Positions 9,596-17,955 of a stretch of 64,000 bases of DNA are shown piece after piece; the stretch's first letter is position 1; every line of letters starts with the position of its first letter. The notes below the pieces were generated by a model. That model saw only the letters and a list, made by a program, of their open reading frames with translations, searched no databases and was not told where the DNA came from. The DNA lies in the NCBI RefSeq assembly GCF_003966895.1, contig NZ_AP018449.1, positions 1,546,001-1,610,000 of the forward strand, read 5' to 3'. The stretch comes from Methylomusa anaerophila. GTDB taxonomy: Bacteria; Bacillota; Negativicutes; Sporomusales; Sporomusaceae. Made by a program: the position numbers and the translations under genes.

Positions 9596-10224
9596 ACAGC
9601 GGGCTAAGGGTCAAACGAATTTTTGATTTAGGCTTCTCGGTGGCCTTAATTATATTGTTGCTGCCGCTCATGGGCGCGGTGGCCGCACTAATTAAAATAA
9701 ACCTTGGCTCACCCGTAGTTTTCCGGCAGCAGCGGCCGGGGCTTAAGGGGAAACCATTTTATATCTACAAATTTCGTACCATGACAGACGCCGTGGATGG
9801 AAAGGGGAATCTGTTGCCGGATGAACAGCGCCTGACAACCACGGGACGCTTATTGCGCCGGCTTAGTCTTGACGAACTCCCACAACTGCTTAACGTTATT
9901 AAAGGCGATCTGAGCCTGGTGGGTCCCCGGCCCTTGTTAATGGAGTATCTGCCACGCTATAACAGGGAGCAGGCCAGACGGCATGATGTGAAGCCGGGCA
10001 TAACCGGCTGGGCCCAGGTACAGGGGAGAAACGCGCTTACTTGGGAAGAAAAGTTTCGCCTGGATGTATGGTATGTGGATAATTGGTCCCTTGGGCTGGA
10101 TATAAAAATATTACTTATGACAATATTGAAAGTAGCCAAAAGGGAGGGCATTAATCAGTCCGGACATGTCACAATGCCTGAGTTCAAGGGAGAACAGGGA
10201 GGTGATCTTTCTTGCCGGAACTGA
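9592..10224 (+). CDS. PglC/WcaJ-like phosphoglycosyltransferase (initiating sugar transferase)
   Basis: The 210-residue protein has a single N-terminal hydrophobic segment (about residues 13-35) and a short monotopic catalytic domain. Family motifs are visible: FRQQRPGLKGKPFYIYKFRTM, the catalytic Asp-Glu pair in SLDELPQLLNV (D94-E95), LVGPRPL and KPGITGWAQVQGRN. Such enzymes transfer a sugar phosphate from a UDP-sugar to undecaprenyl phosphate and start repeat-unit assembly. The small size, without the WcaJ N-terminal four-helix domain, is that of PglC, which uses UDP-diacetylbacillosamine. It overlaps the GT4 stop (ATGA) and the acetyltransferase start. Specificity is inferred from context. 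Confidence 0.9.
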   Translation: MNSGLRVKRIFDLGFSVALIILLLPLMGAVAALIKINLGSPVVFRQQRPGLKGKPFYIYKFRTMTDAVDGKGNLLPDEQRLTTTGRLLRRLSLDELPQLLNVIKGDLSLVGPRPLLMEYLPRYNREQARRHDVKPGITGWAQVQGRNALTWEEKFRLDVWYVDNWSLGLDIKILLMTILKVAKREGINQSGHVTMPEFKGEQGGDLSCRN

Positions 10225-10886
10225 AAAATAACGTAATCCTGGTGGGGGCGGGAGGGCATGCCAAAGTGATTATTGACATACTGCGCAGCCGGCAGCAGTA
10301 TACAATTGTTACTTGCGTTGACCGCCCGGAGAAAGCCGGTGGAATGGTAGGCGGTGTCCCGGTCGTGAGCGATGCTTCCAGTGTGGACCGGCTGTTTGCT
10401 ACCGTAGGACCGATGCTCGACAGCGGCATTACCAAAGCGTTTGTGGCCATTGGCGATAACCGGCGGCGAATGGTTATCGTTGACAAAATGCGTGAATGGG
10501 GCTTTACCCTGGTCAATGCCATTAGCCCTTTTGCCTATGTGTCCGAGACTGTAAAATTAAGCGACGGAATCGCAATCATGCCTGGTGCTGTCGTCAATGC
10601 CGATGCGACAATCATGGCGGATGCAATCATCAATACCAATGCTTCGGTGGATCATGATTGCATTATTATGAACTGCAGTCATGTTGCCCCCGGTTGCAGT
10701 ATCGCCGGCAATGTGACCATCGGGCAAGGGACATTCGTCGGTATCGGCGCCAAAGTAATTCCGAATCTTTGCATTGGTGACTGGAGCGTTATTGGCGCCG
10801 GTGCAACAGTAGTATCGAATTTGCCTGCCCATGTGGTTGCGTTTGGTGTGCCGGCTAAAGTACAAAAATTTTTGGCGAAAATTTAA
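10212..10886 (+). CDS. PglD/NeuD-like nucleotide-sugar O/N-acetyltransferase
   Basis: The start is TTG 10212, supported by a near-perfect ribosome site (GGGAGGTGAT) 5-8 bp upstream. The 224-residue protein has an N-terminal nucleotide-binding domain (VGAGGHAK, residues 11-18) and a C-terminal left-handed beta-helix of hexapeptide repeats. A V-D-H-D segment places H148 where PglD has its catalytic base. PglD acetylates the 4-amino sugar made by PglE, giving UDP-N,N'-diacetylbacillosamine from acetyl-CoA. The gene overlaps the phosphoglycosyltransferase by 13 bp, which suggests coupled translation. NeuD-type sialic acid O-acetyltransferases share the fold, but no sialic acid genes are seen. Confidence 0.9.
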   Translation: MPELKNNVILVGAGGHAKVIIDILRSRQQYTIVTCVDRPEKAGGMVGGVPVVSDASSVDRLFATVGPMLDSGITKAFVAIGDNRRRMVIVDKMREWGFTLVNAISPFAYVSETVKLSDGIAIMPGAVVNADATIMADAIINTNASVDHDCIIMNCSHVAPGCSIAGNVTIGQGTFVGIGAKVIPNLCIGDWSVIGAGATVVSNLPAHVVAFGVPAKVQKFLAKI

Positions 10887-10952
10887 TAATACCCCAAATT
10901 ATAAATTATGGATAATAAAAAAATAAAAATCAAGCAATTGCGAGGAATTTTC

Positions 10953-11525
10953 ATGCACAAGTTCGGCGTTATATTTCTGTTGCTTGGCGTATTGCTGACC
11001 GCTGTTATCTTTGCGGGACGAATACTGACTATCGATGAACAGCCCCGGCCAGCCGACGTCATCATTATTTTGTCAGGGGACCATGGGGCTCGTACCGAAA
11101 AAGGGGTCGAGCTTTGGCGTCAAGGATATGCACCCTATGTGATGGTTTCGGGGGGAAATATATATCATACCACGAATATTGCCGAACTCATGGCGGCCCA
11201 TGCAAGCGAGCTTGGAGTACCCAAGCAGTCAATTGTCATCGAGGCCCGGGCTATGTCTACCTTCCAAAATGCCATTTATTCCAAAGCCTTAATGGAGCAA
11301 CATGGCTTCCGGTCCGCGATAGTGGTGTCTTCTAATTATCACATGCAAAGAGCCCGGTTGATATTCCGCAAAGTATTTGCCGGCAGCGGTGTCCAACTTG
11401 CCTATTGTTCAGTGGGCGATCCGGAGTTTGCGCCAAACTATTGGTGGACCAATAACCGAAGCATTATGGTTGTTATTAGTGAATATGTGAAATTGACAGG
11501 CTATGCGTTAGGTCGGTCGCTTTAA
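10953..11525 (+). CDS. YdcF/SanA-like DUF218 membrane-anchored protein
   Basis: I choose ATG 10953 (AGGAA 6 bp upstream) over the earlier ATG 10908, which has no ribosome site. The 190-residue protein has one N-terminal membrane anchor (VIFLLLGVLLTAVIFAGRIL) and a DUF218 domain. The domain shows ADVIIILSGD, the EKGVELW segment, a Ser/Thr-rich TFQNA segment (about residue 100) and VVSSNYHMQRA. DUF218 proteins (YdcF, SanA, ElyC) are linked to envelope and lipid-carrier metabolism, but their biochemical activity is unsettled. Its place inside the polysaccharide locus supports an envelope role. Confidence 0.82.
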   Translation: MHKFGVIFLLLGVLLTAVIFAGRILTIDEQPRPADVIIILSGDHGARTEKGVELWRQGYAPYVMVSGGNIYHTTNIAELMAAHASELGVPKQSIVIEARAMSTFQNAIYSKALMEQHGFRSAIVVSSNYHMQRARLIFRKVFAGSGVQLAYCSVGDPEFAPNYWWTNNRSIMVVISEYVKLTGYALGRSL

Positions 11526-11596
11526 CCACCCCATGGGATCACGAGATATTGGGATATTGGGATATGAATGATAATATGTAATGGAGGCAGTTACCG

Positions 11597-12766
11597 ATGG
11601 ATACCAGTAACCGTATTTATTTGTCCCCGCCGCATATGGGAGAAATGGAGCAGCAGCTAGTTGCCGAGGCCTTTGCCACCAATTGGATAGCACCTGTTGG
11701 GCCGCATGTAAATGCTTTTGAAGCCGAGCTTGCCGAATATGCCGGCAGCGGCGGCGCGGTGGCGCTTAGTTCAGGCACAGCCGCTATTCATTTGGCTTTA
11801 AGCCTGCTCAATGTTGGTCCGGGGGACACGGTATTTTGCTCAACGCTCACATTTATTGCCAGTGCCAATCCGATTACTTATCAAGGCGCCATACCGGTAT
11901 TTATTGATTCCGAGCCCCAAACCTGGAATATGTCGCCGGCAGCGCTAAAACGGGCGTTTAAAGACGCGGCAGAAGCGGGTAAGCTGCCCAAGGCAGTCAT
12001 TGTTGTTGATTTGTACGGGCAGAGCGCTGATAAGGATAGCCTATTGGCGATATGCAACTCCTATGGCGTACCTATGCTGGAAGATTCCGCCGAGGCGCTG
12101 GGAGCCACCTATAAAGGGAAAAAGGCGGGAACCATCGGCAGGTTTGGCGTATATTCCTTTAACGGCAATAAAATAATAACCACCTCCGGCGGCGGCATGC
12201 TGGTTTCCGAAGATATTGCATCACTGGAAAAAGCGCGCTTTTGGGCAACTCAGGCGCGTGATGCGGCCAGGCATTATCAACATAGCGAAATTGGTTATAA
12301 TTATCGTTTGAGCAATGTATTGGCGGCTATTGGGCGCGGACAGCTAAGAGTCCTGGAAGATCGCATCCAGGCGAAACATGCCGTCTACAATCGCTATTTT
12401 GAGGAACTCTCCCCCATGGACGGTATTGAATTTATGCCGGAGGCGTCTTATGGACGGGCAACGCGCTGGCTGACGGTTATGGTGGTAGATCCGGCCGAAT
12501 GCGGCTTAACGGCGGCTGTTATCATGGATGCTTTGGAAAAAGAGAATATCGAATCGCGTCCGGTTTGGAAGCCTATGCACCGGCAGCCTGTTTTTGCCAA
12601 CCACCGTTATTACCCCCATACAGACGGGAAAAGTATTTCAGATTATCTGTTTCAGCGCGGAATTTGCCTGCCGTCCGGTACAAGCATGACTGCCGGCGAT
12701 CAAGCAAGAGTAATAAATAGCATAAAAAAAGTTTTCCGCCTGCAACAAAAACGCAAAATAAGTTAG
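11597..12766 (+). CDS. PglE/DegT-family PLP-dependent sugar aminotransferase
   Basis: The 389-residue protein starts at ATG 11597 after GGAGGCAG. It has the complete DegT/DnrJ/EryC1/StrS fold: a GTAAIHLAL cofactor-binding helix, a VDLYGQ segment, an EDSAEALGA segment and the PLP-binding lysine in FNGNKIITTSGGG (K192). The family converts UDP-4-keto sugars to 4-amino sugars with glutamate as donor. With the PglF-like dehydratase and PglD-like acetyltransferase in the same locus, the likely product is UDP-4-amino-4,6-dideoxy-GlcNAc. Other DegT substrates such as perosamine are possible. A 71-bp gap with a short GATATTGG direct repeat (about 11542-11564) separates it from the DUF218 gene. Confidence 0.91.
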   Translation: MDTSNRIYLSPPHMGEMEQQLVAEAFATNWIAPVGPHVNAFEAELAEYAGSGGAVALSSGTAAIHLALSLLNVGPGDTVFCSTLTFIASANPITYQGAIPVFIDSEPQTWNMSPAALKRAFKDAAEAGKLPKAVIVVDLYGQSADKDSLLAICNSYGVPMLEDSAEALGATYKGKKAGTIGRFGVYSFNGNKIITTSGGGMLVSEDIASLEKARFWATQARDAARHYQHSEIGYNYRLSNVLAAIGRGQLRVLEDRIQAKHAVYNRYFEELSPMDGIEFMPEASYGRATRWLTVMVVDPAECGLTAAVIMDALEKENIESRPVWKPMHRQPVFANHRYYPHTDGKSISDYLFQRGICLPSGTSMTAGDQARVINSIKKVFRLQQKRKIS

Positions 12767-12815
12767 CACCATCTTGGACAAAGCGGAATGGGAAATGGAA
12801 ATAGTGAGGATAACT

Positions 12816-13667
12816 ATGCGCGAAAGTATACGCAATGATGTATGGCGGAAACTGTTTTGGCTATGGCTGTCTTTGGCAATAGGAAGCGGGGCGGTTATAG
12901 CTTTTGTGGAAAGAAATGGCCAGCCCCTGAAAGCATTACTGGAAGTGGAAGCTGCCATTCTTGTTACCGTTGTGGCTGTATACCCCCTTATGCTGTTTTG
13001 CAACAAAGCGTTGATTGACCATTTACAGGAATTGGTTTCGGCCAATATCGAATTACTTGAGGTAATCGGGGCGGCTATCGCCCAGCGGGATAGCGAAACA
13101 AGCCTGCATAATTACCGGGTTGCTATCTATGCCATTCATTTGGCTGAGGCCATTGGTTTGCCGCCGCTAAAGATCGCGGAATTGATTAAGGGTGTATTTT
13201 TGCATGATATTGGAACCATTCTGTTTAGCGATGAACTGTTATTAAAGCCGGGAAAACTGACTCCTGATGAATTTGAGATCGTAAAAACCCATACCATCAA
13301 GGGCAGTGAGCTAATTCGAAAAACGTCCTGGCTGACGGAAGCGGATGAAGTGATTCGATTTCATCACGAAAAATATGGCGGTACAGGTTATATGGAAAAC
13401 CTGGCCGGAAAGTATATCCCCCTGAATGCCCGTATCTTTTCCATCGTGGATGTTTTTGACATATTGACTTCCAAACGGCCGTATAGAGAAGCTTACACTT
13501 TCAATAAGGCCATGCGTATACTTGATGAGGGAAGCGGCACTCAGTTTGATCCGGAATTGCTGACCTGCTTTCACAAAATCGCCAAGTCCTTATATGACAG
13601 CGTTGTTGATATAAATGAAGAAGAAGCCAGGGAACAATTGCGTGGGTTGTTAAAGCAATATTTTTAG
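12816..13667 (+). CDS. Membrane HD-GYP-like phosphohydrolase domain protein with degenerate motif
   Basis: The start is set at ATG 12816 (GTGAGGATA 5 bp upstream); a TTG at 12774 would extend it by 14 residues. Two N-terminal transmembrane helices precede a cytoplasmic HD domain. The HD pair is in FLHDIGT, followed by KPGKLTPDEFEIVKTHT and FHHEKYGGTGY. HD-GYP enzymes hydrolyse c-di-GMP. In the canonical motif the sequence is HDIGK and HHExxDGxGYP, whereas here the Lys is Thr and the Pro after GY is Met. Most metal ligands look present, so it may be an HD phosphohydrolase with altered substrate or low activity. It lies 50 bp downstream of the polysaccharide cluster, and a terminator follows. 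Confidence 0.83.
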   Translation: MRESIRNDVWRKLFWLWLSLAIGSGAVIAFVERNGQPLKALLEVEAAILVTVVAVYPLMLFCNKALIDHLQELVSANIELLEVIGAAIAQRDSETSLHNYRVAIYAIHLAEAIGLPPLKIAELIKGVFLHDIGTILFSDELLLKPGKLTPDEFEIVKTHTIKGSELIRKTSWLTEADEVIRFHHEKYGGTGYMENLAGKYIPLNARIFSIVDVFDILTSKRPYREAYTFNKAMRILDEGSGTQFDPELLTCFHKIAKSLYDSVVDINEEEAREQLRGLLKQYF

Positions 13668-13673
13668 AATTTT

Positions 13674-13717
13674 AACCCCCAGGATGCCGAGAGTCAATGG
13701 CTGCCAGGGGTTCTTTT
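13674..13717 (+). terminator. Rho-independent terminator after the polysaccharide/HD cluster
   Basis: AACCCC...AGGGGTT arms enclose about 28 bases and are followed by CTTTT. It lies immediately after the HD protein stop and would end the long + strand transcript. The imperfect stem makes it moderate evidence. Confidence 0.55.
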
Positions 13718-13814
13718 GTGAGGCAATCGTGGGACAATACGTGTATAAGAAAGTAAAAAAGGCTAGCTTTCAGACTGATTAGGAATATTTTTTTACCGAA
13801 AAGGTAAAAAATAA

Positions 13815-13843
13815 TTGTAAGAAATTCCTGGCGGTGCTATACT
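13815..13843 (+). promoter_or_regulatory. Promoter of the HigBA-like module
   Basis: TTGTAA (13815-13820), a 17-bp spacer and TATACT (13838-13843) lie 33 bp upstream of the toxin start. In HigBA systems the antitoxin usually represses this promoter. I see no convincing operator beyond the promoter itself. Confidence 0.6.
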
Positions 13844-13875
13844 TAAAGTATCCGGGGAAAGGGCTTTCTTTGTTT

Positions 13876-14232
13876 ATGATAATCGAATATAAGGACAAAA
13901 AGCTTGAGAAGATATGTACTAACTTAAGGGAGGCAAAAAAGAAATATAGCGGTAGAATACCGGAAGCCCTGCTGGCAGCTATAAATTTTATTAATGAAGC
14001 AGAAACTTTGCGCGATGTCATTCAATATCCTCCTTTTCATTTCCATGACTTGGGCGGTAATATGGCTGGGTTGTATACAATTGACATAGCAGGTAGAAAA
14101 TCTGGCTTTTGAATGTTGCTTATTCCTAAACGTGATGACGGAAAGCCCTGCAGTAATGCCGAAGTGTTTGGAGAATATGCAATCCGTATTGTCGTTGTAC
14201 ATATCGAGGAGGTGACAAAACACTATGAGTAA
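13876..14232 (+). pseudogene. HigB/RelE-type toxin gene interrupted by an in-frame TGA
   Basis: The frame begins MIIEYKDKKLEKICTN and continues with REAKKKYSGRIPEALLAAINFI, DVIQYPPFHFHDLGGN and IDIAGRKSGF, the normal HigB/RelE-like mRNA interferase sequence. A TGA stop follows at 14110-14112. The same frame then continues without any shift as MLLIPKRDDG, EVFGEYAIRIVVVHIEEVTKHYE and ends at TAA 14230-14232. That end overlaps the antitoxin start (14225) by 8 bp, as expected for an intact toxin-antitoxin pair. A single CGA-to-TGA change would explain the stop. The C-terminal third is normally needed for activity, so the toxin is probably dead, unless this is a sequencing error or read-through occurs. 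Confidence 0.8.
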
Positions 14233-15322
14233 AATCGAATATGAAGAGCTAATTGCTTTTCACCCGGGATATTATCTACGGGAAATCATCGAGGACATGG
14301 GAATTACTCAAAGTGAGTTTGCCAAACGATTAGATACTACGGACAAAACACTGAGTAAATTGCTTAATGGGGAAATTCCTTTGTCAAACGACATTGCCCA
14401 AAAACTAGCACAAATGCTTGGAACTTCTGTGAAAGTTTGGTTAAACTTACAAAATGCATATAATGAAAAGCTTGTAGAAATTGAACAAAGAAAAAAACTC
14501 GATCAAGAGAAGCATTATCTTAAGTTTATTGATTATAATTATTTCTGCTGCTTAAAATTAGTCAAAGAAACTAAAAAAGTGGAAGAAAAAATATCCGAGT
14601 TGCATAAATTTTTTAAAGTGTCATCATTGAGTGTATTGACCAAAAAAGATTTTTTGGTTGCTTGTAGAACTGCCGTTTCGGATGTTGCTGAAAAAAATAT
14701 TGTTAATTCTAATGCTTGGATTCAAACGGCAATGAATATGGCAGAGAAAATTAATTGTTACCCTTTTAATAGTAAAAAACTAAAAGGATATCTGCCTGAA
14801 ATTAGAGGAATGACATTACAAGATCCACAAGTTTTTTGTCCGCGGCTATGTGAGATTTTTAAAGAGTGTGGAGTTGCTTTTGTCTTATTGCCACATTTGA
14901 AAAATTCTGGTGTTAATGGCGCCGTAAAATGGATTAGCTCTGAAAAAGTACTGTTGGCAATTAATAATAGAAGAATGGATGCTGATGTATTTTGGTTTTC
15001 TCTATTCCATGAAATTAAACATGTATTGCAGCAAAGGCTAAAGGAAACTTTTATTAGTTTTGATAAAGGTGAGAATTTTGATAGACTTGATGTAGGGTTA
15101 GAGCAGGAGGCGGATACCTTTTCCGGCGATTATTTGATACCAGGAGATCAATATTCTAGTTTTATTGAAAGCGGGAACTTTAGTGAAGGCAGTGTTAAAC
15201 AATTTGCTTTAGAAATCGGCGTTCAGCCGGGTATAGTAGTTGGAAGATTGCAGCACGATAGGTTTCTGGAATTTAATAGATTAGCTCATTTAAAAGAAAG
15301 ATATAAGATAGAACTTTGTTAG
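14225..15322 (+). CDS. HigA-type antitoxin/XRE regulator fused to ImmA/IrrE metallopeptidase domain
   Basis: This 365-residue protein has an N-terminal helix-turn-helix (GITQSEFAKRLDTTDKTLSKLL, about residues 26-47, preceded by HPGYYLREIIEDMG) typical of HigA. A long middle segment leads to an ImmA/IrrE-like zinc protease domain with H262-E-x-x-H266 (FHEIKH) and a downstream EQEADTFSGDYLIP segment that supplies the third ligand. It should bind the upstream promoter and neutralise the HigB-like toxin. The protease domain suggests self-cleavage or cleavage of a partner under stress. The gene is visibly more AT-rich than the flanking loci, which suggests horizontal acquisition. The ribosome site GAGGAGGTGA is strong. 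Confidence 0.88.
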   Translation: MSKIEYEELIAFHPGYYLREIIEDMGITQSEFAKRLDTTDKTLSKLLNGEIPLSNDIAQKLAQMLGTSVKVWLNLQNAYNEKLVEIEQRKKLDQEKHYLKFIDYNYFCCLKLVKETKKVEEKISELHKFFKVSSLSVLTKKDFLVACRTAVSDVAEKNIVNSNAWIQTAMNMAEKINCYPFNSKKLKGYLPEIRGMTLQDPQVFCPRLCEIFKECGVAFVLLPHLKNSGVNGAVKWISSEKVLLAINNRRMDADVFWFSLFHEIKHVLQQRLKETFISFDKGENFDRLDVGLEQEADTFSGDYLIPGDQYSSFIESGNFSEGSVKQFALEIGVQPGIVVGRLQHDRFLEFNRLAHLKERYKIELC

Positions 15323-15355
15323 TGACCATCTGAGCCGATGTTATAGAAGCAAAAC

Positions 15356-17071
15356 CTAATAGCCTGAGGCATTAAATTGCAGAATGCCCAGCGGGGATTC
15401 CTTACTATCATTTATGGTAACTTCCACCGTATCCCCCAACTTAACCAGGGGGATTTTCGGCGACGTATTTACCGTACCGATGAATATACGGGGATCATTC
15501 TCAATCGTAAAGTAAAAGTAGGATTCGCCGCCCTTTACCACTGGGGAAAAGCGGGTGACTTTGCCCTGCAAAGTAACTTGTTTGGTTTCATTACCGGGAA
15601 CGTAGAGGTTTCCCTTGTCGATGAGGTTTTGCTGATAGGCGCGCGAAGCACTTTCGATATCCGGTCCGACCCCCACGATATTATAGTTTTCAACGGAGAC
15701 GAAAGAAACGAGTTTTAAGAGGCCTTCCTTATCCTTTAGCGAGGCAATGTATGTCGCTGTTCCATTGATATTGTACAGTACCGGATCACCGGCGCGGTAG
15801 CCTTTTTCCTGCACTTGCCCTTCGGCCGACCGTTTGGCGGCGTCTTCGGTGGCGCCGGCCAGTTTGTACCATTTGGCTTCCTTATTACGGGAATCGACCA
15901 AAACAAAGCCGACGGTGCTTTCGTCGCGGCCGGCGGAAGTGATGCCGGTATACCAATAGGTCCGGTTGTCATTGCCGTATATCAGATTCAAATGGTCTCC
16001 TGCCGGTCTCAAGATGCCGGTTTTGGCAAAGATGGCATTCCAGAATCCGTTAATGTATTCTCCCCAGTCCCGGATTTGCTTATAAATAAACCCTTCCGGC
16101 TGAATACGGTCAACCCAGGCGGGAACGTCATTCATCCCATATTGGCTTATTGCTCCCGTCTGGGCATTGACCAGTACGGCGCCGACAGTGTCCGGCCCAT
16201 TGTAGCCGATTGTATTCTTATATAAGGTAACGACCCAGTAAGGGTTCAGGTCGTCGTCGATTTCGAAAGAATAGTCGGTCATCCCAATATTAAAAAAGCC
16301 GTGAAAGTACAAATATCTCGGCAAGTAGTCAAACAAAAAAGCGTTGGTCTGATACTTAAGATAGATATCATGTCCCTTTACGTTCTCGATAAGCCGTACA
16401 TCCTGGGGATCAGTCGCGGATACCATGATATAACCGCGGCTGCCCTGAGAGAAATTGCTCAGCCACTGAAAGAAGCCGCGATGTTCCAACGGCGCAACAT
16501 AGAATAACTTATCCTGAACCTTTTGGAGGTCCATTTCACCCAACCGGGTTGCACTGCCCAGCGCCGGGATTTCACCAATTTTTTTATCAGCCAGTTTGAT
16601 CGCTGTTTCCTGATCAATTATCCTGATTTGTGATAATTTTATCGGTTCGACGTCGGCGGTAAACGAGCTTTCCTGTACATTGCCAATCAAATTGCGATAG
16701 GCTTGATTGAAGAATAGCGGATTGCTTGCCAGCATGGGCAATAGCAGGGAATTGAGAAGGCTGATTATGATGAATGCAATACCAATTAGGGCAATGCGCT
16801 TATACTTTTTTACAATTTTTTGCACGGTAATATTAATGGTATTCGTATTTTCCGGTGTCCTACCGCCCAATTTGCCGCTTAACTTGTCCAGGATGGAATT
16901 GCCGAAACCGCCGCGGCCATGTTTTATAATGCCGGTTACAGCAAGCCAGATAAGGAATAAGCCCCACAACATCAAAGGATTGGACCAATCTGTAAACCAA
17001 AATGCCAATACGGGCCTTTCAAGATAGAAGTATGCCAGGTTAAATAGGATAAACGCCGTCACTAATCCCAT
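15356..17071 (-). CDS. Conserved membrane protein of unknown function with large extracytoplasmic domain
   Basis: I do not recognise this 571-residue protein with certainty. ATG 17071 is preceded on the minus strand by GAGGTGG. Three hydrophobic segments lie in the first 120 or so residues (GLVTAFILFNLAYFYL, LMLWGLFLIWLAVTGII, IALIGIAFIIISLLNSLLL). A soluble domain of about 440 residues follows that is probably outside the membrane. Within it are PepSY-like strands (AVLVNAQTGAI; IDQETAIKLADKKIGEIPAL) and a C-terminal OB-like all-beta segment (TLQGKVTRFSPVV, YFYFTIENDPRIFIG, VKLGDTVEVTIND). The architecture suggests an envelope or ligand-binding role. It is transcribed opposite to both neighbours. 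Confidence 0.75.
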   Translation of the reverse strand: MGLVTAFILFNLAYFYLERPVLAFWFTDWSNPLMLWGLFLIWLAVTGIIKHGRGGFGNSILDKLSGKLGGRTPENTNTINITVQKIVKKYKRIALIGIAFIIISLLNSLLLPMLASNPLFFNQAYRNLIGNVQESSFTADVEPIKLSQIRIIDQETAIKLADKKIGEIPALGSATRLGEMDLQKVQDKLFYVAPLEHRGFFQWLSNFSQGSRGYIMVSATDPQDVRLIENVKGHDIYLKYQTNAFLFDYLPRYLYFHGFFNIGMTDYSFEIDDDLNPYWVVTLYKNTIGYNGPDTVGAVLVNAQTGAISQYGMNDVPAWVDRIQPEGFIYKQIRDWGEYINGFWNAIFAKTGILRPAGDHLNLIYGNDNRTYWYTGITSAGRDESTVGFVLVDSRNKEAKWYKLAGATEDAAKRSAEGQVQEKGYRAGDPVLYNINGTATYIASLKDKEGLLKLVSFVSVENYNIVGVGPDIESASRAYQQNLIDKGNLYVPGNETKQVTLQGKVTRFSPVVKGGESYFYFTIENDPRIFIGTVNTSPKIPLVKLGDTVEVTINDSKESPLGILQFNASGY

Positions 17072-17306
17072 ATTTCCACCTCATATACGCTTTCTTTCTT
17101 CGGCATGTATGACCGGTTCCTGCTGCCGAGCATTCTGATAAGCCTTTCGCTATTTATCCCCAAACTCCTCCAGTAGGCTGGCAAGTTTAAAAGGCAGCAA
17201 CGTTTATCAGCGCTTTTATGGTTATCCCATTCATAAACGTCACCTTTCGCGGTATAATTGTACTTATAATGGCTTACAACGGGAGAAAATATAACAGGCG
17301 CGGATT

Positions 17307-17744
17307 ATGGCAGGAGATGAGATCAGGATGATATGGCTTTTGTTGGTACTTATTATTGGCGTAATCGTGGTTATAATATTAAAGAAAAACGGGGAACAGC
17401 CGGAAACGGCGGTTACCGCAAATGATTACCGGGAGGGTACGGAACTGATGGAAGATGCAAGCGATGTGATGGGCGGCGAAATACTCGGATACCTTTTGAA
17501 CAATTTTTTGCTTGATCCGAAGCAGTACCAGGAATGGCGGGGCTTGACGCCGGAAAAATTGAAAAGTACCTTGGCGGCCAACGGTATTTTAAGCGAGTCT
17601 GATTTTGATAAACTAGCCGGGCAGATTGCTGTTAGCCAGCAAAGCAGTGTTCCGGGCGCCGGCACCGAAACATTCCATGCCGGCAATCCTGGCCCGGGGG
17701 AAACAGAAAATTTCGGCGGCGATTCCGACAGCGGCAACAGGTAA
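17307..17744 (+). CDS. Small single-pass membrane protein of unknown function
   Basis: The 145-residue protein has one N-terminal transmembrane helix (WLLLVLIIGVIVVIIL) followed by a Lys-rich stop and a soluble domain containing GEILGYLLNNFLLDPKQYQEWRG and a Gly/Ser/Pro-rich tail. ATG 17328, 11 bp after AGGAGA, is an equally good start and would remove seven residues. Two TATAAT-like boxes (17253-17258 and 17265-17270) lie upstream, divergent from the large membrane protein. A terminator at 17771-17812 closes the unit. Function is unknown. Confidence 0.65.
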   Translation: MAGDEIRMIWLLLVLIIGVIVVIILKKNGEQPETAVTANDYREGTELMEDASDVMGGEILGYLLNNFLLDPKQYQEWRGLTPEKLKSTLAANGILSESDFDKLAGQIAVSQQSSVPGAGTETFHAGNPGPGETENFGGDSDSGNR

Positions 17745-17770
17745 CAGGTAATAGGTAATTGAAGCAATGC

Positions 17771-17812
17771 ATCACCACTAAACTTCAGGCAAATTTGCGT
17801 GGTGATTTTTTT
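17771..17812 (+). terminator. Rho-independent terminator
   Basis: ATCACCAC (17771-17778) pairs with GTGGTGAT (17799-17806) and is followed by a run of seven T. It ends the transcript of the small membrane protein. Confidence 0.75.
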
Positions 17813-17828
17813 CGTCTTTTTATCCCTC

Positions 17829-17856
17829 TTGACAAATCCCAGAAATGATCTACGAT
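17829..17856 (+). promoter_or_regulatory. Promoter of the Nudix/DUF815 unit
   Basis: TTGACA (17829-17834) and TACGAT (17851-17856) are separated by 16 bp, about 100 bp upstream of the Nudix gene. Confidence 0.5.
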
Positions 17857-17955
17857 AGTAATAATTATACACGCAACAAACACTCCCGGCATTCCCGGCG
17901 TAGAATAAGTTGAATCGACAGGATATAGCGGATAATTATAGAGGAGGTTACCGGA

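Noticed and set aside
14110..14112. TGA inside the HigB frame as a selenocysteine codon
   Set aside because: HigB/RelE toxins have no selenoprotein members, no SECIS-like hairpin is evident directly downstream, and a single Arg-to-stop change explains it.
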